Positions 1 through 7,812 of a stretch of DNA of 41,400 nt are shown piece by piece. A program made the position numbers and the translations under genes. This DNA is from Acidobacteriota bacterium. GTDB lineage: Bacteria; Acidobacteriota; Terriglobia; Bryobacterales; Bryobacteraceae. Location of the stretch: contig VFZX01000025.1 of NCBI GenBank assembly GCA_016871015.1, positions 1-41,400 of the forward strand, read 5' to 3'. The notes below the pieces were generated by a model. The model saw nothing but the letters and a program-made list of their open reading frames with translations, was not told where the DNA came from and did not search any database. The stretch's first letter is position 1, and every line of letters begins with the position of its first letter.

Positions 1-251
1 TGCTGCATCCGCAGTTCGATCAACTCCTCACGCGTGCCCTCCTCCATGGCGGCCGGACTGTGGTGGGGGGCACGGCTCCGCTCTTGCAGGCCATCCCAGC
101 CCTCCACACGGAACCGGTCCACCAGCGTATACCCGGTCTGCCTCGATATCCCGTGTTTCCGGCACAATTCTGAAAATGACAGGTCGTTTGCCTGCCAATC
201 TTCGATAAACTCGACCTTGCTGTCCATGCGGCTCACCTCTCGCCAGGGCAT
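1..251 (-). CDS. IS481-family transposase, N-terminal part
   Basis: About 83 residues are visible, starting MPWREVSRMDSKVEF at the ATG at 251-249 and running off the left edge. The first 60 residues form a helix-turn-helix of the Hin/homeodomain-like kind, with the signature LCRKHGISRQTGY (residues about 29-41), followed by a region ending RSRAPHHSP. This N-terminal pattern (MPW..., ELCR..GISR.TGY, RSR.PHHSP) is characteristic of IS481-family transposases, whose DDE integrase core would follow to the left. A second ATG nine codons in (MDSKVEF) is an alternative start. I am sure of the family. Whether the element is intact cannot be judged from this window. Confidence 0.85.
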   Translation of the reverse strand, partial: MPWREVSRMDSKVEFIEDWQANDLSFSELCRKHGISRQTGYTLVDRFRVEGWDGLQERSRAPHHSPAAMEEGTREELIELRMQ

Positions 252-340
252 CCCCCAGCTTAACCGCTGTCCCCCGGTTACCCTTCGTTTGTGTCAACCG
301 CCCACCGGCACACTTGTCAAGGATGTCTCCGGTTCGCACA
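1..340 (-). mobile_element. IS481-type insertion sequence, partial (cut by window edge)
   Basis: The element holds the start of an IS481-like transposase reading leftward out of the window. Its outer end is placed near 340, where the minus strand reads TGTGCGAACCGGAGACATCC and then CTTGACA. That TGT-starting end is typical of the ends I know for IS481-group elements. To the right of 340 the sequence becomes the signal-peptide end of another gene. The other terminal repeat and any target duplication lie outside the window, so the boundary is an inference good to a few bases. Confidence 0.7.
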
Positions 341-410
341 AAGTCGCTGGTTGGGCGTAGCTGACGGCAGCCGGAAGGATGGCTGCCAAAGTAACGGCAA
401 TAGTGCGCAT
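341..410 (-). pseudogene. 5' end of a secreted-protein gene disrupted by the IS481 element
   Basis: On the minus strand an ATG at 410 opens MRTIAVTLAAILPAAVSYAQ, a textbook Sec signal peptide (one Arg, hydrophobic stretch, AXA/Q-like cleavage region), then P-A-T. It then runs straight into the IS481 end at about 340. Read through the IS end, the frame stops at 294 after 38 codons. The rest of the protein, if kept, would lie beyond the IS to the left, so the product cannot be named. The reading as an interrupted gene is inferred from the signal peptide ending exactly at the IS boundary. Confidence 0.6.
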
Positions 411-962
411 AGGAATCACTGAATCACCTCAAAGTGCTAATTTGTTTGAGTGTACCTCATGATAGGGCTAGCCGGACTTTCGCCCGGTGGCCAGCGAGCA
501 TCGAGTGACCGTTGAGAAAGCTTATTAACGGATCGATCAAGGCCGGCGAGCGCGGCTCTGATCCTGCCGATGGGCATCGCGACGGATCTCGCCGGAGCTT
601 CTATCTCGCTGGAGCATTTGACGGCGCGGGTGCGCCGCGTGGACTCGATACGCACCGTCACGTCCACCGCCGGCAACGGCGGACTCCTAACGGTTCCCGA
701 TGGGTCGCCCGATGGAGGCCGGCCTCTGGCTGCCGTGGGGCGTTTCGACCCGGAGCGAGGGGCCGTTCCCGTCGGCAAACGCGCGGGTGCCCGCATCCAA
801 CCTATCAGCGCCGGCGGAAAGGTAAAGCACGGTGGCCGGTACCGGCCGACCTCGTGCGGACCGAATCGCCTCGCCGTTTCGTGGGTTGGCGCCGCGTCCT
901 GATGATAGAGATCGCCCGGCGACACAACCTTCACTGTCGGCGACGAGGTCCTCGGCCTGTTT
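411..962. other. Stretch without a supported gene
   Basis: Several open frames exist on both strands, which is expected at this G+C content. None starts with a convincing ribosome site or shows a recognisable motif. The plus-strand frame from 570 to 902 is the most protein-like but matches nothing I know. The stretch could be a decayed gene. The bases just right of 410 would hold the promoter of the interrupted secreted-protein gene. Confidence 0.4.
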
Positions 963-1484
963 CTACTTGCCGAGCGCCTTCTCAATCGCACGGGCGACCG
1001 AGCCCGAATCCGGCGAAGTCATTGAGCTGAACCGGTCGATCACCTTGCCGTCCGGACCCACCAGGAACTTCGTGAAATTCCAGCCAATCTCACCACCCTT
1101 GGCTCCCGTCAGGAAACCGTAGAGCGGCACCTTTGACGAACCCTTCACCGGCACCTTGGCGAACATCGGAAACGTGACGTCATAGGTGCGCTTACAAAAC
1201 GTCTTGATCTCCTCGTTCGAGCCTGGCTCCTGCCCACCGAAATCGTTCGACGGGAAGCCGAGCACTACGAATCCGCGATCCTTGTACTTTCTGTAGATTG
1301 ACTCCAGACCGGAGTACTGTCCTGTGAACCCTCAATTGCTGGCGACGTTGACGATCAACGCCACCTTGCCCTTGTAGGCGCTCAGGGACTGTTCAGCTCC
1401 GTCAATGGTCTTGACAGTGAATTCGTGGATCGAGTCGGCGGCGGAAAGCGACATGGTGGTTGCCAGAAGAATAGCAAATCTCAT
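963..1484 (-). CDS. Secreted glutathione peroxidase with in-frame UGA (selenocysteine)
   Basis: Read from the ATG at 1484, the 173-residue product begins with a signal peptide (MRFAILLATTMSLSAA, then DSIHEF). It continues with the glutathione peroxidase fold: KGKVALIVNVASN (39-50), then codon 51 = UGA at 1334-1332, then GFTGQYSGL, GFVVLGFPSNDFGGQEPG (71-88), VTFPMFAK (103-110) and GWNFTKFLV (134-142). In this family the residue after NVAS(N/K) is the catalytic Cys or Sec, so the UGA sits exactly on the active site. A hairpin with a GGUCU loop follows it (separate entry). Trp135 and Asn136 of the catalytic tetrad are kept, while the usual Gln is Asp81. Cys97 might act as resolving cysteine. 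The enzyme would reduce peroxides in the periplasm. The ATG lies 9 bases behind the receptor gene upstream, suggesting co-transcription. An ordinary gene caller would keep only the C-terminal part. A plain nonsense mutation is the alternative, but the exact position plus the hairpin make it unlikely. Confidence 0.88.
1301..1334 (-). promoter_or_regulatory. Bacterial SECIS element with its UGA codon
   Basis: The UGA codon occupies 1334-1332. Twenty-one bases after it the minus strand reads ACTCC-GGTCT-GGAGT (1315-1301), a perfect 5-bp stem with a GGUCU loop. The SelB-binding SECIS of Escherichia coli fdhF has the same GGUCU-type apical loop about 18 bases after its UGA. Loop sequence, stem and distance therefore all fit a selenocysteine insertion signal lying inside the coding region. 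The lower part of the stem is poorly paired, as is common for SECIS elements outside enterics. Confidence 0.85.
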
Positions 1485-1493
1485 AGTTCCATT

Positions 1494-4400
1494 TTAGAAG
1501 AACAGGCGGAGTCCGAACTGGACCTGCAGCGGCGTGCCGGACTGGGAATTGTTGCGGTCATAGCTGCCATTGGCGAGCTTCAGGCGCAGGAACCGGGGAT
1601 CCACCGGAACGGCGCGGCCCGCGGTGTCGATCCCAACTCCGTACACACCGCCTGTCGAGATGCTGCCGTTGGCGCCGCTGAAGATCACGTTGTCGATGTC
1701 GAGCAGGTTAAAGAACTCGGTCGAGAACTGGAGCTTGGTCCGCTCATTGATGCGGAAACTCTTCATCACGCGCAGATCGTTATTGACCACCGCGCGGTTG
1801 CGGAACGAATTGCGCTTCAGGGCCACGCCCGGCGCGATGAACGGACGGTCATTGTTGCCGAACTCCTCGTTCTGGTCGCCACCGGTGACCGGATTCACCA
1901 CCTGGCCGCTGCGCGCGCGGACCGAGACTCCTATCTCAAAGCCCAGCGGAAGCGAAGCCGTACCGAACCCGATGAACTGGTGGCGCAGGTCGAGCCGCGA
2001 GAACCCGTAGTCGTCCTGGAAGGCGAAGGGATTGGAATAGTTGAAACCGGTGGCATCGCGCTCGGTGTCGTCGTCAGAGAAGTTGGCGGCGAGCGTGTAG
2101 TGCGATCCGAACTGGTAGCGCTTCCCGCGATACTGCGCCGAATAGGTTACTGCGCGGTAGAGCGACCGCGCCGAGCTCTCGCGGACGGTGATCGAGCCGA
2201 GGTTGCGGAGCGGCCGCAAGGTCCCCGTGCGAAGCCCGAAGAACGGACGCCGCGAAACATCCGTTGGCCGGATCACCGGCGCCGGAAGATTGTAGTCACG
2301 GTTGCGGCCCAAGTAGACCGTGTTCACCAGGTTGAACTGTGCGCCCGCGACGAAATTCCGGAACAATTCGAATTCATAACCGATGCCGGTCTGGAACGCG
2401 CGCGGATTGTTGAAGTCGGTGGGAGTGGTGATCAGCGACGCGCCAATGAAGGGGTCGCGCGCGGTTCCACCAGCGGCGATCGCAGCGGCGCGCTGCACGT
2501 TCTCGAGCGGGATTACCGGGAGCTTGTCAAGCGTCGACGAGTTGAGATCCACACCGGCCGCACGCAGCAGCGTGTACACCGTTTGGTTGGCTGTGGAGGT
2601 CAGCCGGATCGAGACGTCGCCCGGAGGGGTCCGGAAATTGTTCGCCGCACCGGCGAACCACAACAACGGCGTCGAGGCGTAGAACAGCCCGGCGTGGCCA
2701 CGGATCACTCCGCGCGATCCTCCAAACGGCGTGTAGGCAAATCCAAACCGGGGAGCGAACTGCTTGGTGGAATCACGGATCTGCGTGGGCTCCAAAGCGG
2801 CTCCGTTCGGGAAGCGGAATCCTTTCACCTGATCGATCAGTGCGGAGTTGTTCGACTCCGCGGCTGGATTGAACTGGCCTTCCCAGCGCAGCCCGAAGTC
2901 GAGCGTCAACTGGCTGTTGAGGCGGAAGCTGTCCTGAACGAAAACCCCGGCCTGCGTCATGGTCATGGTCGCGAGCAGGTTGCCCAACTGGCGGTCGTAG
3001 GTCACCAGCGGACTGTCGAACCGGTTCTGTCCCGGGCGCGCGGTCATGATCTGCAGGATCTGGTCGATGTTCGAGCTGGCGATGGTGAACGCGCCGAACT
3101 GGTTGAAGCCGAAGCTCTGGCCCGCGGTAACGCGGCTATAGTCGACACCCACCTTCATCGTGTGTTTGCCGCGGATGATCGACAGGCTGTCGGTGATCTG
3201 CAGCCGCTTGTCGTCCTGCGTTGTGGGCAGGAAGTTGCGCGCGCCGAAGAGTCCGATCGGACGGGCGTCAACCTGGGGCGTGGCCGAATTGGCCAAGCGT
3301 GGACGGAGTTCCGAGGTCACGCCGAACTTGAGATCGTTCACCAGGCTCGGCGAGAAGAGGTGCGTGTACTGCATCGTGCCGCTGTGGGTGCGGTCCTTTT
3401 CCTGCCCGTCGTTGCTGAACGCCCGGTTGGTGAAGGGGTCGAGCGACGCTCCGACAGAAACCGCGTTGTTCGCCACGGCATCGCTGAAGTTGTACCGGAG
3501 CGTCAGCCGGTGGCCCGCCTGGCGTTGCATGTCCATACGTCCGGTAAGAGCTGTCGCGTCGTTGGACTGCTGGAACGGCCGCTCCTCGCCCTTCAGGAAA
3601 TTGAAGGCCTCGGCGCCAGCGGGCTGGGGCGTCCGGCCGAGAAGCTGGGCGAACAGCACGCTGCGGCGCTGGGCTGCGTCCTGGCGCTCGAAGGCTCCGA
3701 ACCAGAAAACCGAATTCTCGCGGATTGCGCCGCCGGCTCCCCCGCCCCATTGATGCTGGGTCTCGAGCGAAGCGATCCGCTGGACCGAGTCCTTGAGCCC
3801 CATCTCCTTATGCCGGATCTGGTAGAACGCCTCGCCGTGAAGCTGATTTGCACCGGACTTGGTGATCGTGTTCAGCACTCCGCCGGTCGACCGTCCATAC
3901 TCGGCCGAGTATCCGGTAGTGACCACCTGGAACTCCTGGATCGCGGTCTGGGGAATCGTGAAAATATTGTTGGACCGCTCGCCGCCGCGAATCCCGCCGA
4001 AGAACGGCTGGTTGTAGTCGGCGCCATCGAGCATCACGTTGGTGTTGACACCGCGCTGTCCGGCGAAGCTCAACTGCCCGCGCACGGGATCCACCTGCAC
4101 GGTTGGCGTCAGGACGGCGAAGTCCTGGAACCGCCTGCCGTTGATCGGCAGGTTGGTGATGGTGAGACTGTCGATCGTAGCCGAAGGGGCGGGCAGTGCA
4201 ACGTTGATCGCCGAAGTGCCAACTTCGATCACCGTCGACGTGCCTGCCACCTGCAGAGTCAGATCCAGGCCCACGGCTGCTCCAACCGTCACGCGGACAC
4301 CCTCGGCCTTCGCAGGCGAAAATCCGGAAGTCTCGGCGGTGACGTCATAGCTGCCCGGGTCCAACTGGACCACGCGGTATTGTCCGGACTCGTTGGTCTG

Positions 4401-4577
4401 CACTTCGCGCACCAAGCCGGTCGACGGGTTGCGCGCCGTGATCTTCGAGTTCGCGACAACAGCTCCGTTGGCGTCGTATACTGTGCCGGTGATCTGGCCC
4501 TTGTTGCCGTCGGCTTGCGCGAACAGCGAAAGCGACGCAAACAGCACGAGTGCCATCCGTGAGAGCATGCGAATCAT
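1494..4577 (-). CDS. TonB-dependent receptor with N-terminal carboxypeptidase-regulatory domain (Oar-like)
   Basis: This 1027-residue outer-membrane protein starts with a signal peptide (MIRMLSRMALVLFASLSLFA, cleavage near AQA-DG). Residues about 28-110 are a carboxypeptidase-regulatory-like beta sandwich (GQITGTVYDANGAVV, then TNESGQYRVVQLDPGSY). A plug follows (LPINGRRFQDFAVL, DGADYNQPFF, GYSAEYGRSTGGVLN, ITKSGANQLHGEAF). The remainder is a beta-barrel ending in Phe (GLRLFF), the usual outer-membrane assembly signal. A strong Shine-Dalgarno AGGAG at 4590-4586 lies 8 bases before the ATG and fixes the start. These Oar-like receptors are greatly expanded in Acidobacteria and are thought to import large or complex nutrients; the substrate cannot be told here. 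The selenoprotein peroxidase follows after 9 bases. Confidence 0.93.
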   Translation of the reverse strand: MIRMLSRMALVLFASLSLFAQADGNKGQITGTVYDANGAVVANSKITARNPSTGLVREVQTNESGQYRVVQLDPGSYDVTAETSGFSPAKAEGVRVTVGAAVGLDLTLQVAGTSTVIEVGTSAINVALPAPSATIDSLTITNLPINGRRFQDFAVLTPTVQVDPVRGQLSFAGQRGVNTNVMLDGADYNQPFFGGIRGGERSNNIFTIPQTAIQEFQVVTTGYSAEYGRSTGGVLNTITKSGANQLHGEAFYQIRHKEMGLKDSVQRIASLETQHQWGGGAGGAIRENSVFWFGAFERQDAAQRRSVLFAQLLGRTPQPAGAEAFNFLKGEERPFQQSNDATALTGRMDMQRQAGHRLTLRYNFSDAVANNAVSVGASLDPFTNRAFSNDGQEKDRTHSGTMQYTHLFSPSLVNDLKFGVTSELRPRLANSATPQVDARPIGLFGARNFLPTTQDDKRLQITDSLSIIRGKHTMKVGVDYSRVTAGQSFGFNQFGAFTIASSNIDQILQIMTARPGQNRFDSPLVTYDRQLGNLLATMTMTQAGVFVQDSFRLNSQLTLDFGLRWEGQFNPAAESNNSALIDQVKGFRFPNGAALEPTQIRDSTKQFAPRFGFAYTPFGGSRGVIRGHAGLFYASTPLLWFAGAANNFRTPPGDVSIRLTSTANQTVYTLLRAAGVDLNSSTLDKLPVIPLENVQRAAAIAAGGTARDPFIGASLITTPTDFNNPRAFQTGIGYEFELFRNFVAGAQFNLVNTVYLGRNRDYNLPAPVIRPTDVSRRPFFGLRTGTLRPLRNLGSITVRESSARSLYRAVTYSAQYRGKRYQFGSHYTLAANFSDDDTERDATGFNYSNPFAFQDDYGFSRLDLRHQFIGFGTASLPLGFEIGVSVRARSGQVVNPVTGGDQNEEFGNNDRPFIAPGVALKRNSFRNRAVVNNDLRVMKSFRINERTKLQFSTEFFNLLDIDNVIFSGANGSISTGGVYGVGIDTAGRAVPVDPRFLRLKLANGSYDRNNSQSGTPLQVQFGLRLFF

Positions 4578-4650
4578 TGCGTAGACTCCTGAATTGAAGA
4601 TTGCGTAACTACTAGCATAAACCCCTCGAATGAAAGGTTGATGACAGCCC

Positions 4651-5496
4651 GTGATCGTTGACGTCCACAGCCACCTTTTCCGTTATACGGACCACTTCTC
4701 AAAACAGATTCGCGAACAGGTCAAGCGCGCGCGGAAAGGCGTCGAAGTCGACCTGACGGTTCGATGGGAAGACTACCACAAAACCGCGATGCAAGCCACC
4801 CGGACAGTCGTGTTCGGGGGCAAGGCGCGCCTGGCCGGGATCTGGGTGCCGGACCGCGATGTCGCGGAGTATGCGGCCGCCCATCCCGAGCACCTGATTC
4901 CCTTCCTGTCCGTGGATCCGACCCAGGAGGGCTGGCAGGACGAACTGATCGAAGGCCATCAGGACCTCAAGATGCAGGGCATCAAGCTTCTGCCCATGTA
5001 CGCCGGATTCATGCCGCAAGATCCCAAGCTCGACTACCTGTGGTGGTACGCCACCAAGCACAACCTGCCCGTACTGCTGCACACGGGAACGACCTTCGTC
5101 GCCCAGGCTCCGCTCGAGTGCACACTGCCCCGCAATGTCGACGCGGTCGCCTGCCGCTGGCCGGACGTCAAGCTGATCTGCGCCCACATCGGACATCCGT
5201 ACGAAGGCGAGTGCGTGGTGACGATCCGCAAGCATCCCAACGTTTACGCCGACTGTTCAGCGCTGCACTACCGTCCCTTCCAGCTCTACCACTCGTTGAT
5301 GCTCCTGCAGGAGTACGGCGTCTGGGACAAGCTCCTGTTCGGCAGCGACTACCCTTTCACCACCGTGGACGCATCCCTCAAGGGCATGCGCGAACTGAAC
5401 AACATGCTCGAAGGCACCGCGCTGCCCCGGCTTGACATGGACGAGATGGAAGCGATGTTCCATCGCGACACGCTCAGCATTCTGGGGCTCCGATGA
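4651..5496 (+). CDS. Amidohydrolase-family TIM-barrel hydrolase/decarboxylase
   Basis: The 281-residue product begins at GTG 4651 (the nearby ATG at 4641 runs into a stop), with GAAAGG upstream as a possible ribosome site. It has the metal-binding DVHSH motif (residues 4-8), a His-rich strand KLICAHIGHPY in the middle, and LLFGSDYPFTT near the C-terminus carrying the catalytic Asp. This order is that of the amidohydrolase-2 family (PF04909), which includes metal-dependent hydrolases and decarboxylases such as ACMSD-like and hydroxybenzoate-type enzymes. It is cytoplasmic, with no signal peptide. The gene ends in an ATGA overlap with an MFS transporter gene, so it probably acts on a compound brought in by that transporter. 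The substrate is unknown. Confidence 0.88.
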   Translation: MIVDVHSHLFRYTDHFSKQIREQVKRARKGVEVDLTVRWEDYHKTAMQATRTVVFGGKARLAGIWVPDRDVAEYAAAHPEHLIPFLSVDPTQEGWQDELIEGHQDLKMQGIKLLPMYAGFMPQDPKLDYLWWYATKHNLPVLLHTGTTFVAQAPLECTLPRNVDAVACRWPDVKLICAHIGHPYEGECVVTIRKHPNVYADCSALHYRPFQLYHSLMLLQEYGVWDKLLFGSDYPFTTVDASLKGMRELNNMLEGTALPRLDMDEMEAMFHRDTLSILGLR

Positions 5497-6713
5497 CGTT
5501 CGCCTGGAATAACGCCTGGCGCGCGGTGGTCTTCCTGTGGGCCGCGTTCTTTCTGGCCTACATGTCGCGCCAGGCCGTGTCGTCGACCTTCGCCGGATTG
5601 CGCGCGGACCTCGGCTTCACCGAGGCACAACTGGGGCTGGTCGGAGCAGTGTTCCTGTGGACCTACGCCGTGATCAATCCGCTGGCAGGATTGATGGGCG
5701 ACCGGATGCACAAGCCCACGTTGCTCTCGGCAAGCCTGGTCCTGTGGGCGGGCGCGGTGGCGCTGATGGGGGCTGCCTGGTCGCCGGTGGCGCTGCTGGC
5801 GGGGCGCGCCGCGTTGGCGTTGGCGCAGGGACTGTACGCACCGACTGCAGTGGCGTTCATCTCGCAGATCCATGGTCCGGCATCGCGGGCGACGGCGATT
5901 ACAGCCCATGCGACGGCGCAGTACGCCGGTGTGATCGCGGGTGGCTGGTACGGCGGGGCGGGATCGGAGTCCTTCGGATGGCGCTGGATGTTCTTCTCGC
6001 TGGCCATGGTGACGGTCTTGTATGCCGGCGTGTTGCGGTTCGCGCTTCGAGGTTACGCGGCAGGATCCGCGGCAGCCACGGGCCCGCGCGACCGGTCTCC
6101 CATGTCAGCAATTTTTCGCACGGTGTCGTACCTGGCCATCTGCGTTGCGTTCATCGCGGTATGCGCGATTCTCTGGATCGTCTACACATGGCTGCCCGAC
6201 CTGGTCCGGGAGCGGTTCCGGCTGTCGGCTGGCGCGGCCGGATTCAGCGGCACGGCGTTCGTGCAGATCTCGATGATCTTCGGCCTGCTGATCGGAGCGC
6301 CGCTGGGAGACTGGGCATCGCGCAAGTCACCGTCCGGGCGCGTGTGGGTGATGGCGGCGGGACTGCTGCTCAGCTCGCCGTTCGTCTATCTCATCGTCGC
6401 GGCGGACGGACTCACAGGCATGAAGCTCGCCTCCGCGGGATACGGGTTGTTCAAGGGCCTGTTCTCAGCCAACATGTGGGCGGCACTGCTCGCCGTGTGC
6501 GCCAAGGATCGCAGCACGTTCGCGGTTGGATTCTGTAACAGTCTGGGTGCGGTGTTCGGCGGAGTGTCGTCGTACATGGTGGGCGCGCTGAAGACCCAGT
6601 ACCCCGTGGCCACGCTGTTCGGCGCGACAGCCGTGCTCGGCGTGGTGGCGGCAGGTGTGCTGGCTGTCGCGGCGTGGCGGTATTATCCGCGGGACCTCAA
6701 GCATGAGGATTGA
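5493..6713 (+). CDS. MFS transporter
   Basis: This 406-residue membrane protein shows about 12 hydrophobic segments. It has a canonical MFS loop motif after the second helix (GLMGDRMHKPTLL, near residue 67) and a related one in the second half (GAPLGDWASRKSPSGR). The first helix carries FFLAYMSRQAVSS, a pattern seen in organic-anion/sugar-phosphate type MFS carriers such as the ACS family. It starts inside the stop of the amidohydrolase gene (ATGA), and the next gene starts 11 bases before its own stop, so the three are translationally coupled. Role inferred: uptake of the compound handled by the neighbouring amidohydrolase. The exact substrate is not readable. Confidence 0.9.
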   Translation: MTFAWNNAWRAVVFLWAAFFLAYMSRQAVSSTFAGLRADLGFTEAQLGLVGAVFLWTYAVINPLAGLMGDRMHKPTLLSASLVLWAGAVALMGAAWSPVALLAGRAALALAQGLYAPTAVAFISQIHGPASRATAITAHATAQYAGVIAGGWYGGAGSESFGWRWMFFSLAMVTVLYAGVLRFALRGYAAGSAAATGPRDRSPMSAIFRTVSYLAICVAFIAVCAILWIVYTWLPDLVRERFRLSAGAAGFSGTAFVQISMIFGLLIGAPLGDWASRKSPSGRVWVMAAGLLLSSPFVYLIVAADGLTGMKLASAGYGLFKGLFSANMWAALLAVCAKDRSTFAVGFCNSLGAVFGGVSSYMVGALKTQYPVATLFGATAVLGVVAAGVLAVAAWRYYPRDLKHED

Positions 6714-7803
6714 CGCGATTGCCGCGCGTGCCGCGGAGTTCCAGGCGCGGCTCGATCAGGTGAAGACCGGACTGGGCGATCCCGGTTTCGACTGGTATCC
6801 CTACGACTCGCTCGGGAACTTCTTCACCCTGGATGCGATGCTCACCGGCGGGCGGCGCGATTTCCTGAATCTCACCGGCGGGTCCCCGGTGCTCGACATC
6901 GGGTGCGCCGACGGCGGGATGGCACTGTTCCTCGATTCGCTCGGATGCGAGGTGCATGCGATCGACAATCCGGAGACGAATCACAACGGGATGGCCGGGG
7001 TCCGCCGGCTGGCTCAGGCGATGGGCGCGCGGATTTCGGTGTATGAACGCGATATCGACCAGGACTTGCAGATCCCGGCGGCCAAGTACAGCTTGACGCT
7101 GCTGTTGGGAGTCCTGTATCACTTGAAGAATCCGTTCCGGATCTTGGAAGCCTTGTCGCGCCATTCCCGGTACCTGGTTCTCAGCACGCGCGTGGCCCGC
7201 CGGGGTCCGGAGGGTACGGTGCTGGAAGGGCTGCCGGTGGCCTATCTTGTCGGCCGGGGCGAGACCAACAACGACGCGACCAACTATTGGGTGTTCACGC
7301 ACCGCGGACTCGACCGCCTGCTCGAACGGACGGGATGGCGGGTGCTGGATGCGGTCTCCGTGGGTGCCACCGATTCCGATCCGGCGTCGGAGGCGGGCGA
7401 CGAGCGAAGGTTCGTGTTCGCGGAGAACGCGCGCCAGCCGGTCACAGGCGGACGGATGACCGGCGGCTGGTATGAGCAGGAGGGATGGGAGACATGGCGC
7501 TGGACGGCGCCTCGGTTCTCGGTTGAATTCGCCGCGCCGGGACGCAACCTGGCGATCGCGCTGTACGTGCCGGAATCGCTGATCGCCGCGCGGGGCGGAG
7601 TGACGCTGGCGGCGTCGGTGGACGGCATCCCGCTTCCGCCGGCACGCTACGATCGCGCGGACCATTACGTGTACACGGCGGCGCTGCGGGGTCCGGCGGG
7701 TGCGGGTCCGGTGCGCGTGGACGTGGTCCTCGACGGCGGATTCACACCGGTGGGGGATGAGCGGGAGTTGGGGGTGGTAGTCTCGGAGGTGACGTTGAGG
7801 TAG
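6703..7803 (+). CDS. CmoB-like SAM-dependent methyltransferase with C-terminal beta domain
   Basis: The start is set at ATG 6703, inside the end of the MFS gene; an upstream start at 6655 would give a non-conserved basic extension. Of 366 residues, about 15-225 form a class I methyltransferase: FDWYPYDSLGNF, the SAM-binding loop VLDIGCADGGMALFLD, the acidic EVHAIDN strand, and LLGVLYHLKNPFRILEAL. The FxWYPYD opening and GVLYHxxxP motif resemble CmoB and related tRNA-wobble or small-molecule methyl/carboxymethyltransferases. The remaining 130 residues (GGWYEQEGWETWRW onward) look like a beta-rich jelly-roll of unknown role. Its place behind an amidohydrolase and a transporter argues for a small-molecule or glycan substrate rather than tRNA, but that is inference. 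Confidence 0.8.
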   Translation: MRIDAIAARAAEFQARLDQVKTGLGDPGFDWYPYDSLGNFFTLDAMLTGGRRDFLNLTGGSPVLDIGCADGGMALFLDSLGCEVHAIDNPETNHNGMAGVRRLAQAMGARISVYERDIDQDLQIPAAKYSLTLLLGVLYHLKNPFRILEALSRHSRYLVLSTRVARRGPEGTVLEGLPVAYLVGRGETNNDATNYWVFTHRGLDRLLERTGWRVLDAVSVGATDSDPASEAGDERRFVFAENARQPVTGGRMTGGWYEQEGWETWRWTAPRFSVEFAAPGRNLAIALYVPESLIAARGGVTLAASVDGIPLPPARYDRADHYVYTAALRGPAGAGPVRVDVVLDGGFTPVGDERELGVVVSEVTLR

Positions 7804-7812
7804 TTGAACACC

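Noticed and set aside
570-902. A 110-codon plus-strand frame as a real gene
   Set aside because: No ribosome site, no recognisable motif and overlapping frames on both strands; treated as non-coding or decayed.
1425-4562. A 1045-codon open frame on the plus strand opposite the first TonB-dependent receptor
   Set aside because: It is a shadow of the high G+C receptor gene. Its translation is low in hydrophobic order and shows no domain, while the minus strand has a signal peptide, receptor motifs and a ribosome site.
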